A DNA stretch of 64,000 bases from Marinifilum sp. D714 (GTDB lineage Bacteria; Bacteroidota; Bacteroidia; Bacteroidales; Marinifilaceae), in the NCBI RefSeq assembly GCF_030851345.1, contig NZ_JALPNU010000001.1, forward strand, positions 1-64,000, read 5' to 3'. Positions 27,382-35,893 of the stretch are shown piece after piece. The notes below the pieces were generated by a model that searched no databases, was not told the DNA's origin, and saw only the letters and a program-made list of their open reading frames with translations. How positions within the stretch are numbered: the stretch's first letter is position 1; each line of letters opens with the position of its first letter. A program made the translations under genes and the position numbers.

Positions 27382-27745
27382 TTTTCAAACTACTAAAGTA
27401 GTTCTTTTTAAATCCCTGTAAAAGACAAAAGCGTCATTCTGTGAAACAATTAAGTCATTTTTAACATCTCTGTTCTAAGATACAAAAATGCGGATAGAAA
27501 CCCCACCGTGTCAATCCGCATGATATTAAACTCTTCATTTAATTTTCTTATTCCAAATATACTTTAAGATGGGTGATAACGGACTCTATTTACCTGCAAT
27601 GGTTTTTCTGGAAGGATTGAATTGCCAAATCAAGTTCTTTATAATTTTAAACATTACAAATAAAGTCTCGAACTGCATTTATGATGATGGAGACTGCTAA
27701 AATAAATCTCCTTTTAAAATACACTCTTCAATTAAAGCAGATATC
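27382..27745 (+). ncRNA. Possible small structured transcript with 43-aa ORF
   Basis: The gap between the GAF gene and the AraC gene holds a hairpin ATGCGGAT (27488-27495)/ATCCGCAT (27514-27521), a 43-codon ORF from ATG 27569 to TAA 27698 (MGDNGLYLPAMVFLEG...), and a strong terminator at 27746. A terminator with no annotated gene before it suggests that something is transcribed here on the plus strand. Whether it is a small RNA or a small protein mRNA cannot be told. No ideal promoter box was found upstream. Confidence 0.35.
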
Positions 27746-27779
27746 AAAAAACCCCGAGTACTACATCTCGGGGTTTTTT
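27746..27779 (+). terminator. Strong terminator without an obvious upstream gene
   Basis: AAAAAACCCCGAG (27746-27758) pairs perfectly with CTCGGGGTTTTTT (27767-27779) around an 8-nt loop. It could also end a minus-strand transcript. Confidence 0.85.
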
Positions 27780-28242
27780 ATCTATGAAAAAATAGGCCTG
27801 TGGCCTAACTGGATAAACAATTTTTCTCTTTAATCATACCTATAACAGCTTCATTTAAATATGGGGTGACAAAAGGATTAATTTTTTTGTTTTTTTTAGC
27901 TTATTAAGGAATTAAAATTCAACCCATAAAGCTTGGTGCCTGGCACTTTTATTTCCACTGCTATATTCACGATTGGCAGGTTTACATTTAAATAAACTCT
28001 ATGGAACTCAGGAATAGTTTTTTTTGTATTCTGATTTTCACATTTATACACAATCAGTAATTTGTATACAAGCCTCAGTAATTGGTATAAATCATCAAAA
28101 ATCGTAAACCGTAAATTTGTAACTACGATCATTAGCAATTTTTTGTACTGGGTAAATTCTCCATCGATATCAGTAGGAATTAACAATTCGATGGGGAATA
28201 GTTTCCAATTATCTGACTATATTAAGACAAAACAATAAAGAA

Positions 28243-29151
28243 ATGAGCGACATTATAAACATCCAGACCATATCGGAACTTCATGATATAATGGGATTTG
28301 AGAAGCCCCAGCACCCATTAATTTCTATTGTAGATTTTTCGAAGGTTGAACCTATAAATTTAGGAAGTAATGTTAAAGTGGTTTCCTCCTTGTATTCGGT
28401 CATGCTGAAAAGTGCCAATTGTGGGCATTTAAGATATGGACGAAAAACATACGATTTTCAAGAAGGAACTCTCTTCTGCATGGCTCCAAACCAGGTAATT
28501 ACCAAAGAGAACGTAGATGAGTCTGATGAATATTCGGGATGGGGGTTGTTTTTTCATCCTGATTTAATCCGCAAAAGTGCTCTTGCAAAAAAGATTCAGG
28601 AATTTACTTTCTTCTCATACGAAGTGAATGAAGCACTTCACTTATCAGATCAGGAAAAGAAAAACCTTTCAGACCTTTTAGAAAGAATTAAAGATGAATA
28701 CTGTGCTAATCTTGATCATTTTAGCAATGATGTAATTCTATCGAGTCTGGAACTGTTTTTAAACTATTGCAACAGGTATTATGGCAGACAGTTTATTACA
28801 AGAAGCTCCTACAACAAGGACATTTTAAGCAAACTGGAAAGCTTACTAAAAGATTACTTTAATACCGACAAAGCAGAACAATTTGGCATTCCAACCGTGA
28901 AATATTGCGCCGAACAATTGAATTTCTCGCCCAATTATTTGAGCGACCTAATTAAGAAAGAAAGTGGCAAAAGCGTGCAGGAACACATTCATTATCGATT
29001 AATCGAAAAAGCCAAAACTAAATTACTGAGTACTACCAACTCGATTAGCGAAATAGCCAATGAACTAGGCTTTGAATACCCACAGTATTTTAGTAAAATT
29101 TTTAAATCGAAAACTGGTTTATCGCCAGTAGAGTACCGCAACTTAAATTAG
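28243..29151 (+). CDS. AraC-family transcriptional regulator
   Basis: The 302-residue regulator has an N-terminal cupin-like sensor region (about 30-160, with LRYGRKTYDFQEGTLFCMAPNQ) and a C-terminal double helix-turn-helix (about 200-300). The latter contains VKYCAEQLNFSPNYLSDLIKKESGKS and SISEIANELGFEYPQYFSKIFKSKTGLSPVEYR, the classical AraC signature. It is followed after 21 bp by a metallo-beta-lactamase-fold gene on the same strand, its likely target and cotranscript. Confidence 0.92.
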   Translation: MSDIINIQTISELHDIMGFEKPQHPLISIVDFSKVEPINLGSNVKVVSSLYSVMLKSANCGHLRYGRKTYDFQEGTLFCMAPNQVITKENVDESDEYSGWGLFFHPDLIRKSALAKKIQEFTFFSYEVNEALHLSDQEKKNLSDLLERIKDEYCANLDHFSNDVILSSLELFLNYCNRYYGRQFITRSSYNKDILSKLESLLKDYFNTDKAEQFGIPTVKYCAEQLNFSPNYLSDLIKKESGKSVQEHIHYRLIEKAKTKLLSTTNSISEIANELGFEYPQYFSKIFKSKTGLSPVEYRNLN

Positions 29152-29172
29152 AGTTGCACCAAGAAAATAAGA

Positions 29173-30312
29173 ATGAAAAGATTGAAAAAGATGGGAATAG
29201 GATTAGGAATTTTATTGTTGATTACCTGTATTATTGGAGTTTCATTTATTTATGTCAGTCCACAATTTGGACGAAGAGCAAATGCTACACAGAAAAAAGC
29301 CTATGCTCTGCTGCCAAACTATAAGGATGGAAAATTCATTAATCGTGAAAAGATTGAAATGGAAATGAGCATGCGCTCTTTCTCTAAAATGTTTCGCGAA
29401 ATGCTGAGTCCCGATCCCAACGTAAATCCAAAATCGAATGTTGAGGTAGTAAGTTTAAATTCAGATAATTTAGAACTTAAAGCAGATTCTATAAACGAAG
29501 TAATTTGGCTGGGACACTCTTCTTTCCTGATCAGGCTAAATGGCAAAACCATTTTGCTAGACCCGGTATTTAGCGAAAAAACCGGCCCACATTCCTTCTT
29601 TGGAAGAAAGAAATACAACAATCAGATGCCAATCGATTTAATCGACATTCCACATGTTGATGCAATTTTTATCTCTCATGATCACTACGATCATTTGGAT
29701 TATTACAGCATTGTAAACCTAAAAGACAAAACTGATAGATTTTTTGTTCCACTTGGCGTTGGCAATCACCTAACATCGTGGAAAGTTGATGAAAGCAAGA
29801 TTCAGGAATTCAATTGGTGGGATGAAAGTTCTTTCGAAGGAATCCAATTCGCTTTTACTCCTACTCGTCACATGTCTGGCAGGGGATTGGCAGATCAATC
29901 ATCAACACTCTGGGGGTCGTGGGTATTAAAAGGAAAAGACAAGAGCATCTATTTTAGTGGCGATGGCGGATATGGTGAACATTTTAAAGAGATTGGCGAA
30001 AAATATGGCCCTTTCGATATTGGTTTAATGGAATGCGGACAATACAATAAGCTTTGGGCCGATGTACATATGATGCCCGAAGAATCGGTTCAGGCTGGTT
30101 TGGATGTAAAAGCAAAAAGAGTCATTCCAATCCATTGGGGTTCGTACCGATTGGCAAACCATGCATGGACAGAGCCTGTGGAAAGATTTAAGACAAAAGC
30201 CAAAGAACTTGAAGTTACCATACTAACTCCCCGAATTGGAGAAAATATTAATTTAAACCAACACGATTTTTCACAATCCACTGAATGGTGGGTTGAAATC
30301 GCAGGCAAGTAA
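29173..30312 (+). CDS. Metallo-beta-lactamase-fold hydrolase, NAPE-PLD/UlaG-like
   Basis: The 379-residue protein has one N-terminal membrane anchor (about 8-28) and then a metal-dependent hydrolase domain. The zinc-binding motif is ISHDHYDHLDY (HxHxDH, about residue 165). Other ligands are probably in TRHMSGRGL, SGDGGYGEHF and IPIHWGSYRLA. NAPE-PLD-like bacterial proteins of this layout are usually membrane-anchored phosphodiesterases or lactonases of unknown substrate. It is in an operon with the AraC regulator and is followed by a terminator. Confidence 0.88.
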   Translation: MKRLKKMGIGLGILLLITCIIGVSFIYVSPQFGRRANATQKKAYALLPNYKDGKFINREKIEMEMSMRSFSKMFREMLSPDPNVNPKSNVEVVSLNSDNLELKADSINEVIWLGHSSFLIRLNGKTILLDPVFSEKTGPHSFFGRKKYNNQMPIDLIDIPHVDAIFISHDHYDHLDYYSIVNLKDKTDRFFVPLGVGNHLTSWKVDESKIQEFNWWDESSFEGIQFAFTPTRHMSGRGLADQSSTLWGSWVLKGKDKSIYFSGDGGYGEHFKEIGEKYGPFDIGLMECGQYNKLWADVHMMPEESVQAGLDVKAKRVIPIHWGSYRLANHAWTEPVERFKTKAKELEVTILTPRIGENINLNQHDFSQSTEWWVEIAGK

Positions 30313-30333
30313 ACTTTAATTTTCAATTTGATT

Positions 30334-30364
30334 GAGGCTGTTCCTTTTGGGACAGCCTCTTTTT
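30334..30364 (+). terminator. Terminator after the MBL-fold gene
   Basis: GAGGCTGTTCC pairs with GGGACAGCCTC (one internal T-G pair) around TTTT, followed by T5, 21 bp past the stop. Confidence 0.85.
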
Positions 30365-30550
30365 GTTGTCGTACAATTTATACCATTTAAATTTCAAAGT
30401 GAGTTTTAACGAAACTGTGGAATATTAAATTGAAATGCCGATATAATTAGTTAGTCTTTTGGAGTAATACCAACAAAAGGCTCATACTAATTAATAATCG
30501 GTATTATATCAAAACAACAATTCTTCATACAATTTCTGATTTAACAAAAA

Positions 30551-30581
30551 TTTGAATATTTGCATAAGCTTTGTAAATTTG
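30551..30581 (+). promoter_or_regulatory. Promoter of the ion-channel gene (TTTG-N19-TAAATTTG)
   Basis: TTTG at 30551-30554 and TAAATTTG at 30574-30581 are separated by exactly 19 nt. Transcription near 30588 excludes the long upstream frame start at 30560 and supports ATG 30647. Confidence 0.85.
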
Positions 30582-30646
30582 ATCAGTCGCCAACAAACTA
30601 CTTAAATTTTACGCTGCTAGCCCATACAAAACCTATTAAACAACCC

Positions 30647-31468
30647 ATGATAAAAAAACTGTTCCTAAACGATAAAATAATTCTCAGCCTAATCCTGTTT
30701 AATGCTATCCTGTTATTTATAAGCGGTTTTACCCTTTCTGAGTTTCATACATTTTTTATTCACACTCTGGATAATCTAATTACAGGCTTGTTTTTAATTG
30801 AATTGGGTATTAAACTCAATGAGTTTGGTTTAAAAGGTTATTTTGCTTCCAATTGGAACAAGTTAGATTTTGTACTGGTGATTCTCTCCATACCCGCATT
30901 TGTTACCTTCATTTTTCATGAACATGATTCTGACATCAGCTTCTTGTTGGTATTTCGATTAATGAGGGTTTTTAAATCATTCCGATTTTTAAAGTTTATT
31001 CCTGGTGTCGATCAACTATTCAAAGACATTAAAAGAGCCCTAAAGGCCTCGGTTATTGTACTAATCGGATTTGCCATTTACATTTTCATTATTGGCGTAT
31101 TCTCCTTTTACCTGTTTGAATCAAGCGCGCCGCAATACTTTAAGAATCCACTGATCTCTCTTTATTCCATATTTAAGATTTTTACTGTAGAGGGATGGTT
31201 TGAAATACCCGAAGAAATAACTCAAGGCTACTCTCCTACGGCAGCCTTTTTCACTTATTTCTACTTTATTTTTATTCTTCTTACTGGAGGTATTTTTGGT
31301 CTGTCCTTAGTAAACTCCATTTTTGTTGATGCAATGGTGAGCGATAATAACGACGAACTAGAGAAGAAAATTGACAATTTGGAAAAAAAGATAGATGTAT
31401 TGCTAAAGCAAAATGAATCTCACAATGGCGTTCCAAAACAAAAGGAAATCATAGGTCATGAGAATTGA
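30647..31468 (+). CDS. Voltage-gated sodium-channel-like ion transporter
   Basis: The 273-residue protein has the six-helix layout of single-domain bacterial voltage-gated channels. S4 shows regularly spaced Arg (VFRLMRVFKSFRFLKF, about 100-120). The pore helix and filter read FTVEGWFEIP, close to the TLESWxx filter of NaChBac-type channels but with VEGW. The last helix is followed by a short coiled coil (NDELEKKIDNLEKKIDVLL), which tetramerises such channels. The start is fixed by the promoter. It stands alone between two terminators. Sodium or calcium selectivity cannot be told from sequence. Confidence 0.88.
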   Translation: MIKKLFLNDKIILSLILFNAILLFISGFTLSEFHTFFIHTLDNLITGLFLIELGIKLNEFGLKGYFASNWNKLDFVLVILSIPAFVTFIFHEHDSDISFLLVFRLMRVFKSFRFLKFIPGVDQLFKDIKRALKASVIVLIGFAIYIFIIGVFSFYLFESSAPQYFKNPLISLYSIFKIFTVEGWFEIPEEITQGYSPTAAFFTYFYFIFILLTGGIFGLSLVNSIFVDAMVSDNNDELEKKIDNLEKKIDVLLKQNESHNGVPKQKEIIGHEN

Positions 31469-31504
31469 TTTCCTAAAGAATAGAAAACAACAAAATTTAC
31501 TTAT

Positions 31505-31530
31505 AGACCAAAAAATAATTGGTCTTTTTT
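31505..31530 (+). terminator. Terminator after the channel gene
   Basis: AGACCAA pairs with TTGGTCT around AAAATAA, followed by T5. Confidence 0.7.
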
Positions 31531-31560
31531 ACATGATAACATAATTAAAATGTCATAATT

Positions 31561-31592
31561 TTGGTTGCTTGGGATGGTTGTTATTAGCTTTG
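31561..31592 (+). promoter_or_regulatory. Promoter of the 211-aa membrane protein
   Basis: TAGCTTTG at 31585-31592 is an exact -7 box with TTG 21 nt upstream (31561-31563). The start codon is 31 nt downstream. Confidence 0.6.
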
Positions 31593-31622
31593 CATTTCTA
31601 AACACAAAAGTTAACAAAAACC

Positions 31623-32258
31623 ATGAACGAACTTTGGAATTTTATATTTAAGTTTCTTAAAGACAGAAAAGTCTCAAATACCGTATTAGCTATTAGAATA
31701 ACATCGGTTATTGCATTAGCTTTTATACTAAACGACCACTTTGGATTTACGTACAATTACTCCAAAAATCAAAAATTAACCCAAATAGAAAAAATTGAGA
31801 AAATTAAAACCAATAAGGGCATTGATCCTAAACTTAAGTCTGAGTTAAATAAAATCGAAAAAGAAATCTTACACAGAAAAAGCTTATTAGACTCGACAAT
31901 TGAATTCATTTCTTTTGTCGGATACGAAGATTACAAATCCATTAGATCGCAAGCTCCAATAAAACACTTTATATCTGCTATTTCAGTTTGGGCAATTCTG
32001 TTTATAATAATTGTGATAGCACTATTTATAGGAGAAGATAAATATGATCCTGAAATAATACTTGGATTAATAGCTATTACTCCTGCATTTCTTTTCTTTG
32101 TTTGGTTATTCCAATTTCTATTAGGTTACATTCCTGCTATACCAAACAATCTAGAATTAAACTACTTAATTAATATATTTATTCAAATTACAATAATATC
32201 CATATTAGCATTTAAATACAGGCATATATTTCTTGAAGATGAAATCGAAGAAGATTAA
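31623..32258 (+). CDS. Hypothetical membrane protein (accessory island)
   Basis: The 211 residues contain an N-terminal hydrophobic segment (about 24-40), a charged helical stretch (about 45-90, rich in Lys and Glu), and three further membrane helices (about 118-140, 145-170 and 182-200). The C-terminus is acidic (DEIEED). I do not recognise the family. It has its own promoter and is the first gene of a block of four plus-strand genes ending with a DNA methyltransferase. A link to that system is only positional. Confidence 0.65.
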   Translation: MNELWNFIFKFLKDRKVSNTVLAIRITSVIALAFILNDHFGFTYNYSKNQKLTQIEKIEKIKTNKGIDPKLKSELNKIEKEILHRKSLLDSTIEFISFVGYEDYKSIRSQAPIKHFISAISVWAILFIIIVIALFIGEDKYDPEIILGLIAITPAFLFFVWLFQFLLGYIPAIPNNLELNYLINIFIQITIISILAFKYRHIFLEDEIEED

Positions 32259-32275
32259 AATTAACTTAATACAAT

Positions 32276-32306
32276 TTTGATAGCAAATACACAATTTGTA
32301 CATTTG
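32276..32306 (+). promoter_or_regulatory. Promoter of the 71-aa gene (TTTG-N19-TACATTTG)
   Basis: TTTG 32276-32279 and TACATTTG 32299-32306, spacing 19 nt, giving a leader of about 23 nt before ATG 32336. Confidence 0.85.
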
Positions 32307-32335
32307 ATTAACATTAATCTTAAACACATAATAAA

Positions 32336-32551
32336 ATGCCTAAAAAAATAAGTGAATTATTAAGTATAGTTAAAGCGGGAGGCGGAATTAGCATTGATGC
32401 TGAATCATATCGCCAATCAGAATTAATAAATTTAGTCCAAAATTCATATGAAAAGACTACTATTATAATGCGTAACTCATCACCCAAACGCACCTCTGAA
32501 TTAGAAGAAATAGCAAGAAAATCATTTGGTAAAGTTATTTTTGAATTCTAA
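32336..32551 (+). CDS. Small alpha/beta protein (71 aa), family unknown
   Basis: The predicted pattern is helix (KISELLSIVKAGG), strand (ISIDAE), helix (RQSELINLVQNS), strand (KTTIIMRN), helix (RTSELEEIARKSFG) and strand (KVIFEF). The two halves look alike (SxxSELxxLxxxS, then strand), suggesting an internal duplication. It is clearly a gene because it has a perfect promoter and a complete frame. I cannot name a function. It precedes the ParB-like gene by about 140 bp. Confidence 0.7.
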   Translation: MPKKISELLSIVKAGGGISIDAESYRQSELINLVQNSYEKTTIIMRNSSPKRTSELEEIARKSFGKVIFEF

Positions 32552-32693
32552 TCAACTCACATGCCTGGATAACGAAAGATAGAGTCATATTGGAATTGAA
32601 TTTTAAAAATCTTCTTAATGCCCTTCTTTCATTTATTATATCTACCAGACATAAAAAAAAGAAATAAAAACTATCACCCAAAATTAAAATTAC

Positions 32694-34301
32694 ATGATCG
32701 ACTATAGTAAATGGCCAAAGCATTTTAGAGCAGTTTCAAATATACACCTTGATCGAAACAACCCAAGACTACCTGAAGAGTTACAAGGGAAAGCCTCTGA
32801 AAAACAAATTATTAATCATCTTATTGAAGAAGAAGGGTTAATTGGATTAGCTCGAAGTATTTCGAAACATGGTTATTGGCCAAATGAGATGCCTTACATT
32901 GTTAAGGAAAGAAGTCGATTCGTAGTAATTGAAGGTAACAGGCGCGTTTCTGCATGCAAAGTACTGTTGGATCCGATGCTGGCACCCAAAAACAAACAAA
33001 AAACTTTTATAAATCTTGCAAAAAACATAAAACCTGCTTTATTAAAAAAAATAGAATCAATAATAGCTCCATCAAGAGATGATGTTGATATCATCATTGA
33101 AGCAAGACACACCAATCCACAGATAAAACCATGGGGGGTAATTAAAAAAGCACGATTCTATTACTATAAACTTACTCAGGGTGAAACAATAGAGAGTTTA
33201 GAAAAAAAGTTCCAAACTAATGAAATTACTGCTTATGTAAGTAGATATTTCATGTATGAAGAAACTAAAAAGTTAGACCTCAATGGTGAATTGAAGGAAA
33301 AACTAAATAACGAAACATCATTTCCTTTAACCAATTTAGAACGAATATTTAATTTTAAATCAGGTAAAAAATTCCTTGGAGTATCATTTAATCCAGATGG
33401 AACCTTTAACAGACATATTCCTGAAGATGAATACACCAACCGATTGAAGTTTATCGTAGAAGGATTACTTGAGAACAAGTTCAACTCAAGAACTATGAAT
33501 AAAGATAAAGAACTCAAATCCTACCTAGAAGACTTTTTTAATAATGGAACTTTTGACTCATCAATTAAGATGGACAAAGAAAACATCAATGTTACCTTAA
33601 ATGAAATTGGGCAAGAAGGTTTGGAAAGCAGCCTGCCTTTAGAGGATCAAAATACTTCAACAAAATCTAAACGTAAACCCAAATTAACAAGAAAAAACTA
33701 CCTTATTCCCAAGGAATTCATTTGTAACACTGGCATTATTCGTATCGATACAATTGCAGATGAGCTACAAAATAAATTATCTCTAGACAAAATGCCTAAC
33801 GCTGCTGCAATTCTATTCAGAAGCTTTTTAGACATGATTACCTATAGGTATATATTATCAAACGATCTCCTACCAGAACTAAAAAAGATGAAAAGTAAAG
33901 AGATCATGAAAAATCATAAAGCAATAGGAAAAAAAATTCTTAAAGAGTTAGCATCTCTTGAATTCAAAATAACATTAGATCCAAATAAAGAATTTCCTAG
34001 AAGTTTAAATGGAGGAGTTCCTAAAGATTGGCTGCCTTCCTTAATGATAATGCTATCATTCATTGTGGAAAATCAGATTATTGAAGATCCCAAACTTCAT
34101 CATGCACTAAAACAATATATAAGCAAAGGAAATAAGTTTTTAAATCATCACGATTTTAATCTTTTTGTTCACAACGAATTTGTTATACCAAATAAAGATG
34201 AATTAAAAGAATTATGGGATAACTTATCCGGTGTTATTCAAATATTAATAGAAGATTTAAACAAAAAAAATATAGAAAAACAACAACCTCAATTAAACTA
34301 G
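32694..34301 (+). CDS. ParB/Srx-like protein with HEPN-like C-terminal helices
   Basis: The 535-residue protein begins with a ParB N-terminal-like domain (about 15-110): LDRNNPRLPEE, then GLARSISKHGYWPNEMPYIV and the signature VVIEGNRRVSACKVL (the GNRR form of the ParB box, which in related proteins supports nucleotide binding or nuclease activity). The middle (110-330) is helical with a Lys-rich linker near 305-330. The C-terminal part (about 345-535) is helical and ends with LNHHDFNLFVHNEFVIPNKDEL, which recalls HEPN-type domains. It is followed 110 bp later by a Dam-type methyltransferase. A chromosome-partition role is unlikely because no ParA is present. A defence or DNA-modification role is suspected. 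Confidence 0.72.
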   Translation: MIDYSKWPKHFRAVSNIHLDRNNPRLPEELQGKASEKQIINHLIEEEGLIGLARSISKHGYWPNEMPYIVKERSRFVVIEGNRRVSACKVLLDPMLAPKNKQKTFINLAKNIKPALLKKIESIIAPSRDDVDIIIEARHTNPQIKPWGVIKKARFYYYKLTQGETIESLEKKFQTNEITAYVSRYFMYEETKKLDLNGELKEKLNNETSFPLTNLERIFNFKSGKKFLGVSFNPDGTFNRHIPEDEYTNRLKFIVEGLLENKFNSRTMNKDKELKSYLEDFFNNGTFDSSIKMDKENINVTLNEIGQEGLESSLPLEDQNTSTKSKRKPKLTRKNYLIPKEFICNTGIIRIDTIADELQNKLSLDKMPNAAAILFRSFLDMITYRYILSNDLLPELKKMKSKEIMKNHKAIGKKILKELASLEFKITLDPNKEFPRSLNGGVPKDWLPSLMIMLSFIVENQIIEDPKLHHALKQYISKGNKFLNHHDFNLFVHNEFVIPNKDELKELWDNLSGVIQILIEDLNKKNIEKQQPQLN

Positions 34302-34410
34302 CAATTACAACATTTAAGTGGTAGGTGTGGAATTTTAATTCTCCAGACTAATATTTTAATTAGTCTATTACATAGAAAAATTGTTAATTTGCACCCGAAA
34401 ATTGAATAAT

Positions 34411-35301
34411 ATGGCTTTTACCTCACGCAATAGTCCTCTTAGATATCCTGGTGGAAAAGGAGTAATTGGAGGATTCCTTGAATCTATAATAGAATCTAAC
34501 AACCTAAAGGGATGTGACTATTTTGAACTATACGCGGGTGGAGCTGGTGCTGCGCTTTATCTTTTATTAAATGATGTTGTGAAAAACATCCACCTAAACG
34601 ATGCTGATATACACATATATGCGTTTTGGCATTCTGTATTACACCATCCAGAGGAGATTATTAAAAGAATTGAAGAAACGCCTGTCACAATGGAGGAATG
34701 GCATAAAAACAGAGAGATTTATGCCTCTCCTGAAAGTTTTGATTTGATCTCACTGGGCTTTTCCACTTTCTTTCTTAACCGAACTAATCGCTCTGGAATA
34801 CTAGCAAAGGCAGGACCAATAGGAGGTTTAGAACAAACAGGAAATTACCTAATCGATGCACGATACAACAAAAAAAATTTAATCAAACGCATTGAAATAA
34901 TTGCAAACAAGAAAAACAATATTACAATTTCCAATTCTGACTCGTTAGAATACCTTAACAATAACCGAGAATCATTAGAACAAAATAACACTTTTTTATA
35001 TTTAGATCCTCCTTATTACAATAAGGGAAAAAACTTATATCTCAATTTCTACACTCACGAAGATCATCAAAATTTAGCATACTACCTTTTAAACTTTAGA
35101 AACGCTAATTGGTTAGTTTCTTATGACAATACACCTCAAATAGTTGATCTTTATGGAGACTTACCAAAAGCCTCATTTGATTTAAAATACACATTACAAG
35201 ATAAGAAGGATGGCAAAGAACTTCTTGTTTTTTCGGACTCATTAATTCTTCCAGAAACAATAACTCTAAGTAAAAAAGAAAAAGCTTTATTATATTTATA
35301 G
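34411..35301 (+). CDS. Dam-type N6-adenine DNA methyltransferase (D12 class)
   Basis: ATG 34411 gives 296 residues. A TTG 30 nt upstream is a less likely start. The SAM-binding motifs of the D12 class are clear: SPLRYPGGKG near the N-terminus, YFELYAGGAGAAL (motif I), the catalytic DPPY in LYLDPPYYNKGKNLY (about residue 200) and the late NWLVSYDN strand. It should methylate adenine in a short DNA site that cannot be predicted here. No restriction endonuclease lies beside it. The neighbour is the ParB-like protein, so it may be part of a two-gene system or a solitary methylase from a phage. Confidence 0.9.
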   Translation: MAFTSRNSPLRYPGGKGVIGGFLESIIESNNLKGCDYFELYAGGAGAALYLLLNDVVKNIHLNDADIHIYAFWHSVLHHPEEIIKRIEETPVTMEEWHKNREIYASPESFDLISLGFSTFFLNRTNRSGILAKAGPIGGLEQTGNYLIDARYNKKNLIKRIEIIANKKNNITISNSDSLEYLNNNRESLEQNNTFLYLDPPYYNKGKNLYLNFYTHEDHQNLAYYLLNFRNANWLVSYDNTPQIVDLYGDLPKASFDLKYTLQDKKDGKELLVFSDSLILPETITLSKKEKALLYL

Positions 35302-35461
35302 CAGAAAATTCACTACTATAAATGAAAGCCCTCTACACCTTTGTCTACAGGTGAATATACAAATATATTTCAATAGACATATATTAAAATCAAACCTGTG
35401 AGATAAAAAATCGACGTATACTCAACAAACAATAGTTCTAGTAGATTTATGTTTGATCTCT

Positions 35462-35752
35462 CTATGGATTGTAAAGATCCGGATTAAAGAAATCCATAAT
35501 CGATTTGATCATCTCGATTTTAACATTGGCTTTTTTGTGTTCGGAATCCAAATCGGTAGTGTGTAGGTATGCACTTAGTGCTTCTGGCAGGTTCCCCATT
35601 TGATGGTACAATTCACCAATTTGAAACTGAGCCTCAATATTTTTAGCATCAAGCTCCAATACAGATTTGTACATTTCAATTGCTGCTTCATATTTTTCTG
35701 CTTTGGCCAACTCTGCAGCTTCCACCATTAATTTTTCCACTTCCTTACTCAT
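35462..35752 (-). CDS. Small TPR protein
   Basis: This 96-residue all-helical protein contains two tetratricopeptide repeats (about 8-41 AAELAKAEKYEAAIEMYKSV and about 42-75 AQFQIGELYHQMGNLPEALS). TPR proteins mediate protein-protein contacts. It has no signal peptide and no partner gene alongside. The 21-nt repeat array lies upstream of it, on the other side of its start. Confidence 0.8.
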   Translation of the reverse strand: MSKEVEKLMVEAAELAKAEKYEAAIEMYKSVLELDAKNIEAQFQIGELYHQMGNLPEALSAYLHTTDLDSEHKKANVKIEMIKSIMDFFNPDLYNP

Positions 35753-35893
35753 GATGTAATCCTTTACCTAATGGATAAAATCTCAATTTAATTTTGAGCA
35801 AATGTAAGCATTAGCCTTTACCAATCAAAGCATGTAGCAAGAAGTATGTGCAGTTTATTAAACATTACAGGATATTCTTCAATCTCCCAAATG

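Noticed and set aside
27896-28186. 96-aa minus-strand frame upstream of the AraC gene
   Set aside because: No family, no start signal, and composition like intergenic DNA.
32694-34301. ParB chromosome-partition protein
   Set aside because: No parA beside it, and the C-terminal architecture differs; the neighbour is a methyltransferase.
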